Shown here piece after piece: positions 1-8,159 of a stretch of DNA of 48,434 bases. The DNA is from Mesorhizobium intechi (GTDB taxonomy: Bacteria; Pseudomonadota; Alphaproteobacteria; Rhizobiales; Rhizobiaceae), in assembly GCF_002879535.1 (NCBI RefSeq), contig NZ_PNOT02000262.1:1-48434 (forward strand). The letters run 5' to 3'. A program made the translations under genes and the position numbers. The notes under the pieces are model-generated. The model worked only from the letters and a program-made list of their open reading frames with translations, ran no database searches and was not told where the DNA came from. Within the stretch, counting starts at the first letter, position 1. Every line of letters starts with the position of its first letter.

Positions 1-1
1 C

Positions 2-1678
2 GCCTATATCGCGCTGGTCGCTGCCATCGCCGCGGCCATCATCGCCATCGCCATTGTGCTGCGGCTGGTGCTGGCGGCCAGGGCGCTGCCGGCGCTGTTG
101 TTCGCCACCAGTGCGGCGGCGGTCGCCGGCGGCGTCTATGCCGTGCAGCAGGAGACCAATTCGCAGAACGGGGTCATCGCCGGCCTGGTGCCGGCCATCG
201 CGCAATTGCAGCAGTCGATGGGCATCGTCTCCGAAAAGGTGGCCAAGATCGAGCAGACGGTCACGCAGACGCAAAAGACAGTCGACGAGGTCAAGAAATC
301 GACCGACACGGTTGCCCAGAAGACCGACCAGATCGCGTCCGCGCAGCAGCAGCAGACGCAGCAGGGTGCGCAGACGCAGAAGACGGTCGAGGCGGTCAAG
401 CGAACCACCGACACGCTTTCCGCCGGCCAGCGACAGCAGCAGGCACAGGCCGAAAAGCTGCAGGCGACCACCGAGCAGATCGCCGCCTCGATCGACACCA
501 TCGCCAAGGGGTTCGCCCAGCTCGCGGCGCAAGGCGGGGCGATCGCCGAGCCGAAGCGGCCGGACGAGTTCTACCACAATGCCCGCGTCGATGAATTGTC
601 GGGCGACATGCTCAACGCCCGGCGCTCCTACCTCGCCTTTGCCGGCTTCGATGTCGACGCCATCGACCCCTATACGCGCTTTGCGACGCTGCTTCGGGTG
701 CAGGACGGCAAGGCGGGCGCCCGCGAAGTGTTCGGGCAGTTGGCCGACAAGGGCAAGGCGCTGTCGATCAAGCTGGTGCATATCCTGCAGTTCGAGGATG
801 CCCAGCGGCTCGACAAGCTCAACGCCTTCATCACAACCAATCCCGACTACGCCCCGGCCTATTTCCTCAAGGCGCAGGAGTTTTCGGAAGACCGCCTCGG
901 CAGCCAGACGCTGGCCGACAAGCGCAGCGAAGCCCAGGCGCTGACCAAGTTCATGTCTTACGAGAAGGATGGCGGGCTGCTCAAATATTTCGTCGACCAG
1001 ACGCAGCTGGCTGACTGGCTGGAGCACAGCCGCAGCCGGCTGGCAGCACTTGGCGACGTGCTCGACCCCGCGCGCTTCGCGCCTTCGCTGACGCCGATGC
1101 GCTCCAACCAGGGCTGGTCGATGACCATTTCGCTGCCCGAGCCGGCGACCGCGATTTCCTGGCGTCTCGGCGACACCGGCCCTTTCACCGACACGGGCTT
1201 CCTGGCGATGAAGGACCAGACCACCGGCAAGCCCATGGCCAATCCGAGCTTTGAATTGCCCGACAGCACGTTGGCGACCACAATCGGCATAAAATATCTC
1301 GACATCAGGGGCCGCGAGACAGGCCCGTTCGACATACGCTTCGATCCCGATGCCGCGCTGCGGCAAGGTGACAAGCAGATCCTCGACCAGTTCTGGACGT
1401 CGTGGATCGCCTTCGACTTCGGCGGCAATCACGGCCTGGTCTATTTCACCCAGATGCTGTCCTACCGCTGCGCCATCAAGGAGGTGCATTACAGCCTGAA
1501 TGGGGCCGCGCTCGACAAGTCGCTCGAGATACCGCCATGCGACAAGAAGGACCCCTACGCCATACCCTACGACGCCAAGGGCTATTTCAAGGTCGCCGAC
1601 AGCGTGAAATCGATGTCGGTGCAGGTGACCTACACCGACGGGACGAAATCGCCGGTCAGGGAATACAAGCGGCAGTAG
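2..1678 (+). CDS. Membrane-anchored coiled-coil protein, 5' partial
   Basis: The reading frame is open to the left edge of the window, so the true start lies outside it. The visible part begins with a long hydrophobic stretch (about residues 2-25) and a second one soon after, up to about residue 50, suggesting one or two membrane passes. A Gln/Lys/Thr-rich region follows, predicted to be coiled coil, in which the pattern TQKTVxxVKxxTDT occurs twice (about 35 residues apart). The C-terminal two thirds is a soluble alpha/beta-type region without a motif I recognise; it has a Cys pair (YRCAIKE and PPCDKK) near the end. A GTG at 56 would be only an internal start. It ends with TAG just before a palindromic repeat. 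I do not recognise the family; a role in the envelope is only a guess from the topology. Confidence 0.75.
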   Translation, partial: AYIALVAAIAAAIIAIAIVLRLVLAARALPALLFATSAAAVAGGVYAVQQETNSQNGVIAGLVPAIAQLQQSMGIVSEKVAKIEQTVTQTQKTVDEVKKSTDTVAQKTDQIASAQQQQTQQGAQTQKTVEAVKRTTDTLSAGQRQQQAQAEKLQATTEQIAASIDTIAKGFAQLAAQGGAIAEPKRPDEFYHNARVDELSGDMLNARRSYLAFAGFDVDAIDPYTRFATLLRVQDGKAGAREVFGQLADKGKALSIKLVHILQFEDAQRLDKLNAFITTNPDYAPAYFLKAQEFSEDRLGSQTLADKRSEAQALTKFMSYEKDGGLLKYFVDQTQLADWLEHSRSRLAALGDVLDPARFAPSLTPMRSNQGWSMTISLPEPATAISWRLGDTGPFTDTGFLAMKDQTTGKPMANPSFELPDSTLATTIGIKYLDIRGRETGPFDIRFDPDAALRQGDKQILDQFWTSWIAFDFGGNHGLVYFTQMLSYRCAIKEVHYSLNGAALDKSLEIPPCDKKDPYAIPYDAKGYFKVADSVKSMSVQVTYTDGTKSPVREYKRQ

Positions 1679-1683
1679 GCGCT

Positions 1684-1820
1684 GGCCACCCTCCCGCTTG
1701 TGGGGAGGGTCGGCGAGCGGGCGGAGCGAAGCGCAGACCGTTCGACGGGTGGCGGGCCGCTCCGGCAAGTCCCACCCCGATCCGCTGCGCGGATCGCCCC
1801 ACAAGGAGTGGGGAGGCAAG
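1684..1820. repeat. Palindromic intergenic repeat, probably dispersed
   Basis: This intergenic stretch contains three perfect inverted repeats: CCCTCCC/GGGAGGG at 1689-1695 and 1703-1709, GATCCGC/GCGGATC at 1779-1785 and 1789-1795, and CCCCAC/GTGGGG at 1797-1802 and 1808-1813. The first hairpin and the bases after it (GGGGAGGGTCGGC) recur at 48346-48371. Rhizobial chromosomes commonly carry families of such GC-rich intergenic palindromes. It may also end transcription of the upstream gene, although no T-run follows. Confidence 0.6.
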
Positions 1821-1901
1821 CTGATGCGAAATGCCGGATAACACGCTTGCGCAAGCCGCGCCGAAAGGCTTCTGTTCGTGCCTTCAGAATCGGTGAGCGC
1901 A

Positions 1902-3002
1902 ATGGATATCAGCACGATCAAGGCCAGGGGTATTTCGGTTTCGCTCGACCTCACCGTCGGCCACATCGCCGACATGACCGTCGAGAGCGGCGGTCGGCAG
2001 CTGAAGCCGCTGCATCGCGCGCCCTGGGTCGACGCAGGCGAGGCGCTGCCGAAGGACCTTCCGCAAGGCACGGTCCGGCTGTCCGGCGACTTCCTCTGCG
2101 CGCCGTTTTCGCGCAGCGACGTCGAGGAAGCGCCGCTGCATGGCTGGACGGCCAACAGCGCCTGGGATGTCACCGAGAGCAGTGCCACGGACGGCGGCTG
2201 GCGCGCTGTTTTCCGGCTGCGGCACAAGGTCATGGGCGCCAGCGTCGACAAGATTCTTACACTCATCGACGGCCATCCCTTCCTGTACCAGGAACATGTG
2301 TTTTCCGGCGGCTCCGGCGCGATTTCCGTAGCCCATCACCCGATGACGGTGATGAGAGGCGGCGGCAGGCTGGCCTTTTCGCCCAAGCGCTTTGCCGCGA
2401 CATTGGACGATCCGCTGGAGCCCGATCCCGCGCGCGGCCGCTTCATGCTGGTCTATCCGGCGCGCACGGGCGACCTCGCCCAGTTTCCTGCCGCCGGCGG
2501 CGGCACGCTCGACCTGACGGAATATCGCATGGAGGACCGGCGCGAGGATTTCGTTACCCTGGTCGAGGCCGATCATGGCGGGCCGGGCTGGACGGCGCTG
2601 GCGCGCCACGCCGAGGACGATCTGGTGCTGGTGCTGAAGAACCCGGCCGAGTTGCCGATTACCATGCTGTGGCTGAGCAATGGCGGGCGCGACTATGCGC
2701 CGTGGAGCGGCCGCCACCTCGGGGTGCTCGGCATAGAAGACGGCCGCTCGGCGATAGGCCATGCCGCCTCGATCGGCGACAACTGGCTGAAGCGCGAAGG
2801 CGTGGCGACCGCCTTTGCGCTCGGCGAAGGCCGAAGCTTTTCGTTCCGCCATGTCATCGGCGCCCTGCCCCTGTCCGGCGACACGCCGCCGCGAGAGATC
2901 ATCACGGCCGACGGCCGGATGCGGCTCGCGGCCGGCGGCTCGACCAGGGAAGTGCCGTTCGACAGCGCGTTCCTGCGCATCGGCCAGCCTGCGGCCGCCT
3001 GA
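1902..3002 (+). CDS. Protein possibly of the galactose mutarotase-like fold
   Basis: This 366-residue protein has no signal peptide or membrane segment. It looks beta-rich, with many short alternating hydrophobic strands and motifs such as LSGDFLCAPF (about residue 60) and HHPMTVM (about residue 140). That suggests an aldose-1-epimerase/galactose mutarotase-like sandwich, but I cannot identify catalytic His and Glu residues with confidence. The ATG at 1902 is preferred; an in-frame GTG at 1878 would add eight residues. The next gene, about 100 bp downstream on the same strand, is a small kinase, so both may act on a sugar or nucleoside. The family call is tentative. Confidence 0.6.
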   Translation: MDISTIKARGISVSLDLTVGHIADMTVESGGRQLKPLHRAPWVDAGEALPKDLPQGTVRLSGDFLCAPFSRSDVEEAPLHGWTANSAWDVTESSATDGGWRAVFRLRHKVMGASVDKILTLIDGHPFLYQEHVFSGGSGAISVAHHPMTVMRGGGRLAFSPKRFAATLDDPLEPDPARGRFMLVYPARTGDLAQFPAAGGGTLDLTEYRMEDRREDFVTLVEADHGGPGWTALARHAEDDLVLVLKNPAELPITMLWLSNGGRDYAPWSGRHLGVLGIEDGRSAIGHAASIGDNWLKREGVATAFALGEGRSFSFRHVIGALPLSGDTPPREIITADGRMRLAAGGSTREVPFDSAFLRIGQPAAA

Positions 3003-3102
3003 AGGCAAGGTTTGCGCGAGCGCGGGGGTTTGAAATTTCCGCCGACTGCCGCCAAGATGCAGCGTAACAGTTTTGCCGATCATCGAGGCAAGTGAGGCTC
3101 CC

Positions 3103-3714
3103 ATGTCCGAAATCGCCCACCTCGCCGCCACCATCTTCAAGCGCGCCGGCAAGGCAAAGCGCTTCATCGTCGCCATCGCCGGACCGCCAGGCTCCGGCAA
3201 GTCCACGCTGTCGGCCGGCCTGCATGACCTTTTGCCGGAAGGGGCGGTGGAGGTCGTGCCCATGGACGGATTCCACTATGATGACATCGTGCTCAACGCG
3301 CGCGGCCTGCGGGCGCGCAAGGGCGCACCGGAGACCTTCGACTTTGCCGGCTTCGAGACCCTGCTGAAGCGCATCCGGGCCGGTGAACCCGACATCGCCA
3401 TTCCGGTCTTCGACCGCAGCATGGAATTGTCGCGCGCCGCCGCGGCGATCGTCGGCACTGAGACCAAGTTCATCCTGGTCGAAGGCAATTACCTGCTGCT
3501 CGACGAGGAGCCATGGTCACGGCTGGCGCCGCTGTTCGATTTCTCGATCTTCGTCGACGTGCCGCGCAATGAGCTCGAGCGCCGCCTGATGGAGCGCTGG
3601 CACGGCCATGGCCGTTCGGACGAGGAGGCGCGCGCCTGGATTGTCTCCAACGACATGCCCAACATCGAACGCGTGCTGGCCCGGCGCCGGGCCGCCGACC
3701 TGATCATTGGTTAA
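3103..3714 (+). CDS. P-loop nucleoside/sugar kinase-like protein (uridine kinase/FrcK type)
   Basis: The 203-residue protein carries a Walker A motif near the N-terminus (GPPGSGKS, about residues 30-37), then a substrate-pocket segment with PMDGFHYDD and a hydrophobic Walker B-like strand ending in VEGNYLL. This order is that of the uridine kinase/pantothenate kinase superfamily; VEGNYLL is typical of the small rhizobial 'nucleoside triphosphate hydrolase' kinases that include FrcK of fructose uptake loci. The ATG at 3103 follows an AGTGAGG ribosome binding site; an in-frame TTG at 3073 is less likely. Its phosphate acceptor cannot be told from sequence. No fructose ABC transporter is present in the window, so I do not assign frcK. 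Confidence 0.8.
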   Translation: MSEIAHLAATIFKRAGKAKRFIVAIAGPPGSGKSTLSAGLHDLLPEGAVEVVPMDGFHYDDIVLNARGLRARKGAPETFDFAGFETLLKRIRAGEPDIAIPVFDRSMELSRAAAAIVGTETKFILVEGNYLLLDEEPWSRLAPLFDFSIFVDVPRNELERRLMERWHGHGRSDEEARAWIVSNDMPNIERVLARRRAADLIIG

Positions 3715-3808
3715 CACGCCTAATTTTCGGTATTTTCGGGCGGGAACCTTAAGAGTTTCTCGCCGTTATGACCTGACAACCCGTTTGTTCGGCGTAAGGG
3801 ATTTTCCA

Positions 3809-4117
3809 ATGGCAACCAAGGCAAAGAAACCAGCCAAGACGAGGCCGGCGAAAGCAACTCAGGCGAAAGCCGGTGCAGGGCCGGCGATCGCCGAACGCTC
3901 CAAGGACGCCAAGGCCGCTTTCGGCAAGGCCGCCCCCAGGAAGGTCGTCCCGGCGGCGAAGGCCGCCAGCCCGCGCAAAGCGGCGCCGGCCAAAACCGGT
4001 GCCGTCAGAACGGCGGCGAATGTTGCCGCCGGGGCGGTGGTCGCCACCGCGCGCGGTGCCGTATCGCTGGCGGCCTCGGTCATCGGCAAGGGCGGCTCAA
4101 AGGCCAAGGCGAAGTAG
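3809..4117 (+). CDS. Histone H1-like Lys/Ala-rich basic protein
   Basis: This 102-residue protein is made mostly of Ala, Lys, Pro and Arg. Its N-terminal two thirds is a low-complexity tail with repeated K-K/A-x-P-A-K style units, and its C-terminal third is a more hydrophobic Ala/Val helix (about residues 68-95) before a final KAKAK. Such composition is typical of bacterial histone H1-like nucleoid proteins, which bind DNA through disordered basic tails. The ATG at 3809 has GTAAGGG upstream; the longer frame from 3707 overlaps the kinase gene and lacks such a site. It is convergent with the GST gene, 18 bp away. DNA binding is inferred from charge only. Confidence 0.65.
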   Translation: MATKAKKPAKTRPAKATQAKAGAGPAIAERSKDAKAAFGKAAPRKVVPAAKAASPRKAAPAKTGAVRTAANVAAGAVVATARGAVSLAASVIGKGGSKAKAK

Positions 4118-4135
4118 CAGGTCGCCCGACCGTGC

Positions 4136-4840
4136 CTAGCCCTTTGCCGGAATGGTCAGGCCCTTCTGGACCGCCGGCCGCGTCAGGCCGCGCTCCAGCC
4201 ATGCCGCCACATTGGCGAAATCATCGAAACCGACGAGGTCGCGTGCTTCATAGAAGCCGATCAAATTGCGCACCCAGCCGAGCAGCGAGATGTCGGCGAT
4301 GGTGTAGTCGTTGCCCATGATCCATTTGCGGCCTTTCAGCCTGCCATCGAGCACGCCGAGCAGCCGCCGCGATTCGTCGCGATAGCGTTCCAGCGGGCGC
4401 TTGTCGGCGATCTCGCGGCCGGCGAATTTGTGGAAGAAGCCCACCTGGCCGAACATCGGCCCTACGGAAGCCATCTGGAAGAAGACCCACTGGATCGTCT
4501 CGTAGCGCCGTGCCGCGTCCGCCGGGACAAGCAGGCCGGTCTTGTCCGCGAGATAGAGCAGGATGGCGCCCGATTCGAAAAGGCCGATGGGCTTGCCGTC
4601 CGGGCCGTTGGGATCGATGATCGCCGGGATCTTGCCATTGGGGTTGAGCGACAGGAATTCCGGCGTCCAGCTTTCGTCCTTGCTGATGTTGACCAGATGC
4701 GGCTCATAGGGCAGGCCGAGCTCTTCCAGCGCGATCGATATCTTGACCCCGTTCGGCGTCGTTGCCGAATAGAGTTGGATCTGGTCGGGATGTTTGGCCG
4801 GCCAACGGGTGGTGATCGGAAAGGCGGACAGGTCAGCCAT
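4136..4840 (-). CDS. Glutathione S-transferase family protein (YghU/YfcG-like)
   Basis: The 234-residue product has a thioredoxin-fold N-terminal domain with TPNGVKISIALEELG at about residues 28-42, the pattern of the nu-class disulfide-bond oxidoreductase GSTs YfcG and YghU. The glutathione-binding loop NPNGKIPAI and the FESGAILLYLA helix follow. The helical C-terminal domain contains the conserved GNDYTIADIS segment. The start at 4840 is preceded by CAGGAG; the frame continues upstream to 4900 without a better site. Reduction of disulfides or organic peroxides with glutathione is the family activity; the substrate here is unknown. Confidence 0.9.
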   Translation of the reverse strand: MADLSAFPITTRWPAKHPDQIQLYSATTPNGVKISIALEELGLPYEPHLVNISKDESWTPEFLSLNPNGKIPAIIDPNGPDGKPIGLFESGAILLYLADKTGLLVPADAARRYETIQWVFFQMASVGPMFGQVGFFHKFAGREIADKRPLERYRDESRRLLGVLDGRLKGRKWIMGNDYTIADISLLGWVRNLIGFYEARDLVGFDDFANVAAWLERGLTRPAVQKGLTIPAKG

Positions 4841-5035
4841 CGGGAAACTCCTGAGCGGGGGATTCGCGCCACGGGGCGCACGGTGTCGGCGGGTGGCCAA
4901 GAATTAGGGGCACGGCCCGGTTGGATCAATATGGCGGCTACGGTTTCGCCGTGCACGGACAGCAAACCGAATCCAACGCGGCGGATCGCCGAGCGCGCGC
5001 AGGATCGCCCTGAGGCAAATGGTTACCGCCCGGGA

Positions 5036-6244
5036 TCAGATGGCCTTGATTGCCAGCACCGCGTTGGTGCCGCCGAAAGCAAAACCGTTGCTGATCGCGG
5101 CGCGAACCTTGCGCTCGCGCGCGATGTTGGGCGTCACGTCGAGATCGCAATCGGGATCGGGTTCGCGGTAATTCGCTGTCGGCGGCACGACACCTTCGCG
5201 GATCGCCATGACGCAGGCGATCATCTCCAGCCCGCCCGACGCGCCCAGGCAATGAGCATGCATCGACTTGGTCGAGGAGACCGACAGCGAGCGCGCGTGT
5301 TCGCCGAACACGCGCTTGATCGCATTGGTCTCGATCTGGTCGTTGGCCTTGGTGCCGGTGCCGTGCGCGTTGAGATAATCGATGTCCTCGGGATTGAGTC
5401 CGGCATCGGCGAGACAGAAGCGCATCGCCGCTTCCGGTCCCTCGACGGTCGGGGCGACGATGTCGGAGGCATCGGCCGAAAGGCCGGCGCCGGCGATTTC
5501 GGCGAGGATGGTGGCGCCACGCGCCATGGCATGATCATAGCTTTCCAGAACCGCCATGCCGGCCCCTTCACCGAGCACGAGGCCCTGGCGATCGGCTGAG
5601 AACGGCCGGCAGGTGTCGGGCGACAGCACGCGCAATGCCTCCCAGCCCTTGAGCACGCCCCAGACCAGTGGCGCTTCGGTGCCGCCGGCGACCATGACGT
5701 CGGCACGGCCGAGCCGGATCTGGTCGACCGCGGAGGCCATGGCGTGGTTGGCCGACGAGCAGGCCGAGGTGACGCCGAAGACCGGCCCACGCAAGCCAAG
5801 ATGCATGCTGACCTGGCCGGAGGCGGCGCCCGGCATGACCCTGGGCACGGTGAAAATGCCGGCGCGATTCTTGCCCTCGACCAGAATGGCGCGATAGTTC
5901 TCCTCGACGGTCTCGAAGCCGCAGACGCCGACGCCGACAATGGCTCCCATGCGATAGGTGTTGTCGGCATGCAGGGCCAGGCCGGACTGCCGCATGGCCT
6001 CCTTCGCGGCGATAACCGCCAGCAGGCTGAAACGGTCCATCGACACCAGCTGCTTGCGCTCGATGCCATGATCGGGCAACGCCTTGATCTCGCAGCCGGT
6101 CTTTACCTTCAGGTCATGCAGGAAGGGATTGTCGATCGGGCCGATGGCCGAACGGCCGGCCCGCATTTCGGCCCAGATCGACTGCGCATCGACGCCCAGG
6201 CCGCACAGCCCGCCAATGCCGGTAATGACGACGCGTTTCAGCAT
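5036..6244 (-). CDS. Beta-ketoacyl-ACP synthase, NodE/FabF-like
   Basis: This 402-residue condensing enzyme has the full KAS II-type triad: Cys162 in SACSSA, His294 in AHGTGT and His331 in [11 protein letters not shown]. The usual NGFAFGGTN loop lies near the C-terminus. It would extend an acyl chain held on an acyl carrier protein using malonyl-[13 protein letters not shown] resembles NodE, the synthase that builds the special acyl chain of rhizobial Nod factors, more than housekeeping FabF (KSMTGHLLGA). The length also matches NodE. It starts four bases after the carrier protein gene ends, so the two form one unit. No nodABC genes or recognisable nod box are present, so I call it NodE-like and do not assign the gene name. 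Confidence 0.85.
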   Translation of the reverse strand: MLKRVVITGIGGLCGLGVDAQSIWAEMRAGRSAIGPIDNPFLHDLKVKTGCEIKALPDHGIERKQLVSMDRFSLLAVIAAKEAMRQSGLALHADNTYRMGAIVGVGVCGFETVEENYRAILVEGKNRAGIFTVPRVMPGAASGQVSMHLGLRGPVFGVTSACSSANHAMASAVDQIRLGRADVMVAGGTEAPLVWGVLKGWEALRVLSPDTCRPFSADRQGLVLGEGAGMAVLESYDHAMARGATILAEIAGAGLSADASDIVAPTVEGPEAAMRFCLADAGLNPEDIDYLNAHGTGTKANDQIETNAIKRVFGEHARSLSVSSTKSMHAHCLGASGGLEMIACVMAIREGVVPPTANYREPDPDCDLDVTPNIARERKVRAAISNGFAFGGTNAVLAIKAI

Positions 6245-6248
6245 TCGG

Positions 6249-6503
6249 TCAGGCTTTTTTCGCGATCAGCGCGCGAACGGCCTCGACCATGTCGCCAACG
6301 TTCTTCAGATTGCTCCAGGCATCGACCGTGTTCATCTCGATCTCGATGCCATACTGCTCCTCAAGGTCGAAGATGATCTCCGTCAGCTCCAGCGAATGGA
6401 TGCCGAGCGCCGTCAATTCGGTGCTGCTGGTGATTTCTTCACCGCCCGGCTCGGCATGGGCCTTGATCTTTTCGATGATGTCCGTTGCCAGTTGGTCAGC
6501 CAT
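6249..6503 (-). CDS. Acyl carrier protein, NodF-like, with HSL in place of DSL
   Basis: This 84-residue protein has the four-helix acyl carrier layout. The presumed phosphopantetheine Ser37 lies in LGIHSLEL, and the segment [20 protein letters not shown] closely resembles what I recall of NodF. Most carrier proteins have Asp immediately before the modified Ser; here it is His36, clear from the codons CAT TCG on the minus strand. The ATG at 6503 has GGGGAAG upstream; a longer in-frame extension to 6605 looks like noise. It is cotranscribed with the NodE-like synthase. It probably carries the chain which that enzyme elongates, provided Ser37 is modified. The product is unknown. Confidence 0.85.
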   Translation of the reverse strand: MADQLATDIIEKIKAHAEPGGEEITSSTELTALGIHSLELTEIIFDLEEQYGIEIEMNTVDAWSNLKNVGDMVEAVRALIAKKA

Positions 6504-6705
6504 TCGGTTTCTTCCCCACTTTTGTCGTTTCCCGACGCCAACTGAACAGCGCCTTCTGTCCTCGATATCAGGCCGCGATCGTCGCCTTCTACCCCCGCCA
6601 AGCATCGCATGACCGTATCGAGGTGGCTCCCTCTATAGAAACGGAAACGCCATCAAGCAACAAGCTATATATCGACAAAACCGCCGCAGTGCTTAACCTG
6701 ACGGC
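6504..6705. promoter_or_regulatory. Divergent intergenic region between NodF-like gene and ureD
   Basis: This 202-bp gap must hold the promoters of both the NodFE-like pair (leftward) and ureD (rightward). I see an AT-rich stretch with TATATAT near 6666-6674 on the ureD side, but no convincing -35/-10 pair. No nod box (ATC-N9-GAT units) is visible; one ATC/GAT pair occurs but with the wrong spacing. Confidence 0.35.
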
Positions 6706-7548
6706 GTGGATACGATCGAATATACCAAGTTTTCGGCCTCTTTGGCCCAGCGCGCCGCGGGTCTGGCGCAGCTGGGCTGCGCCAGCGCGGGCGGTCGCAC
6801 GCGGCTGCTGCGCCTCTATCAGGACGGTTCCGCCAAGATAAGGCTGCCGGCCGTTTCGGCCGATCCGCTGGAGGCGGTGCTGATCAACACCGCCGGCGGA
6901 CTGACCGGCGGCGACCGCATCGGCTGGGATGTGGATGTCGGTGCCAATGCCTCTGCGTCGATAACGACCCAGGCCTGCGAGAAGGTCTACCGCGCCGCAT
7001 CCGACCAAGCCGAGGTGCGGGTCAAGCTGACGGTTGGCGAGAACGGCCGTATCGCCTGGCTGCCGCAGGAGACCATCGTCTTCGACCGGGCGGCCTTTGC
7101 CCGCACATTGGACGTCGAACTCGCCGCGGAGGCCGAGGCACTGGTGCTGGAAGCCACCGTCTTCGGCCGCCTGGCCATGGGCGAACGCGCCGCACAAGGC
7201 ATTTTCCGTGACCGTTGGCGTGTTCGCCAGGATGGTTTCCTCATCCATGCCGAGGATTTCCGCATCGGGCCCGATATCGCTGGTGCCCTGGCACGTCCGG
7301 CGGCCACCGGCGGAACGGTCGCTGTGGCCACGCTGCTGCTGGTGTCGCCGCGAGCGGAGGCCTTTCTCGACCCGGTCCGGGAGATCATCGGCGACCAGGG
7401 TGGCGCCAGCGCCTGGGGCGTGCACGCATCTGGCAAGCTTCTTGCGAGGCTTTACGCCGGGGACGGCTACCAACTGCGCCAGCGGCTGGTTCCGCTCGTC
7501 GGATTGCTCAATGGAAGGGCGGGACTGCCCAAATTATGGTCACTGTGA
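6706..7548 (+). CDS. ureD: Urease accessory protein UreD (UreH)
   Basis: UreD is the scaffold that, with UreF and UreG, delivers nickel to the urease apoenzyme. The 280-residue product shows the family hallmarks: [14 protein letters not shown] near residue 60, [10 protein letters not shown] near residue 85, and the region [11 protein letters not shown] in the middle. The start is GTG at 6706; a TAA lies four codons upstream in the same frame, so no longer start is possible, and no strong ribosome binding site is visible. It opens the urease cluster, with ureA starting 13 bp after its stop. It is cytosolic by lack of a signal. Confidence 0.93.
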   Translation: MDTIEYTKFSASLAQRAAGLAQLGCASAGGRTRLLRLYQDGSAKIRLPAVSADPLEAVLINTAGGLTGGDRIGWDVDVGANASASITTQACEKVYRAASDQAEVRVKLTVGENGRIAWLPQETIVFDRAAFARTLDVELAAEAEALVLEATVFGRLAMGERAAQGIFRDRWRVRQDGFLIHAEDFRIGPDIAGALARPAATGGTVAVATLLLVSPRAEAFLDPVREIIGDQGGASAWGVHASGKLLARLYAGDGYQLRQRLVPLVGLLNGRAGLPKLWSL

Positions 7549-7561
7549 TTCTGGAAACCGC

Positions 7562-7864
7562 ATGAACCTGACGCCGAGGGAAAAAGACAAGCTGCTGATC
7601 GCCATGGCGGCGATCGTGGCACGCAAGCGGCTGGAGCGCGGCGTCAAGCTGAACCATCCGGAAGCGATCGCGCTGATCACCGATTTCGTCGTCGAAGGCG
7701 CACGCGACGGCCGCCCGGTGGCCGAACTGATGGAGGCCGGCGCCCATGTCGTCACCCGCGCGCAGGTGATGGAAGGGATCGCCGAGATGATCCATGACGT
7801 GCAGGTGGAAGCGACCTTCCCCGACGGCACCAAGCTGGTGACCGTGCACGAGCCTATCAGGTGA
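7562..7864 (+). CDS. ureA: Urease subunit gamma
   Basis: This 100-residue small structural subunit begins [13 protein letters not shown] and contains [10 protein letters not shown] and VTVHEPI, all diagnostic of UreA. It packs with UreB and UreC to form the urease that splits urea into ammonia and carbamate. The full normal length is present. A DUF1272 gene follows ten bases after its stop, so they are probably cotranscribed. Confidence 0.96.
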   Translation: MNLTPREKDKLLIAMAAIVARKRLERGVKLNHPEAIALITDFVVEGARDGRPVAELMEAGAHVVTRAQVMEGIAEMIHDVQVEATFPDGTKLVTVHEPIR

Positions 7865-7874
7865 GGAGACCGGG

Positions 7875-8129
7875 ATGCTCGAGTTGCGCCCAAACTGCGA
7901 GTGCTGCGACAAGGACCTGCCGCCGGAGGCGACGGATGCGCTGATCTGTACCTTCGAATGCACCTTCTGCGCCGATTGCGTGGAGAACGTGCTGGACGGT
8001 GTCTGCCCCAATTGCGGTGGTAATTTTTCCGCCCGGCCGGTCCGCCCGGCAGCGAAACTGGAGAAATATCCCGCGTCGACCAAGCGCGTCCTCAAGGCCG
8101 AGGGCTGCGGCCCGCACAAGGCCGCGTGA
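7875..8129 (+). CDS. Cys-rich DUF1272 zinc-ribbon-like protein
   Basis: This 84-residue protein has ten Cys, arranged as CxCC near the N-terminus, a CTFECTFCADC cluster, CPNCGG, and one in EGCG near the C-terminus. That pattern fits the DUF1272 family and a zinc-ribbon or other metal-binding fold. The start ATG is preceded by a GAGGAG-type ribosome binding site overlapping the end of ureA. Its position inside the urease operon, next to a probable nickel permease, suggests it could bind or sense metal; that is inference. Confidence 0.85.
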   Translation: MLELRPNCECCDKDLPPEATDALICTFECTFCADCVENVLDGVCPNCGGNFSARPVRPAAKLEKYPASTKRVLKAEGCGPHKAA

Positions 8130-8159
8130 CTGCTCCATCGCAAACGAAAGGCAAGTAGA

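Noticed and set aside
4430..5599. Plus-strand 389-codon frame over the GST and NodE-like genes
   Set aside because: It crosses two well-supported minus-strand genes and an intergenic gap, with no domain signature.
6504..6705. A nod box in front of the NodFE-like genes
   Set aside because: No tandem ATC-N9-GAT units are visible; one ATC/GAT pair has the wrong spacing.
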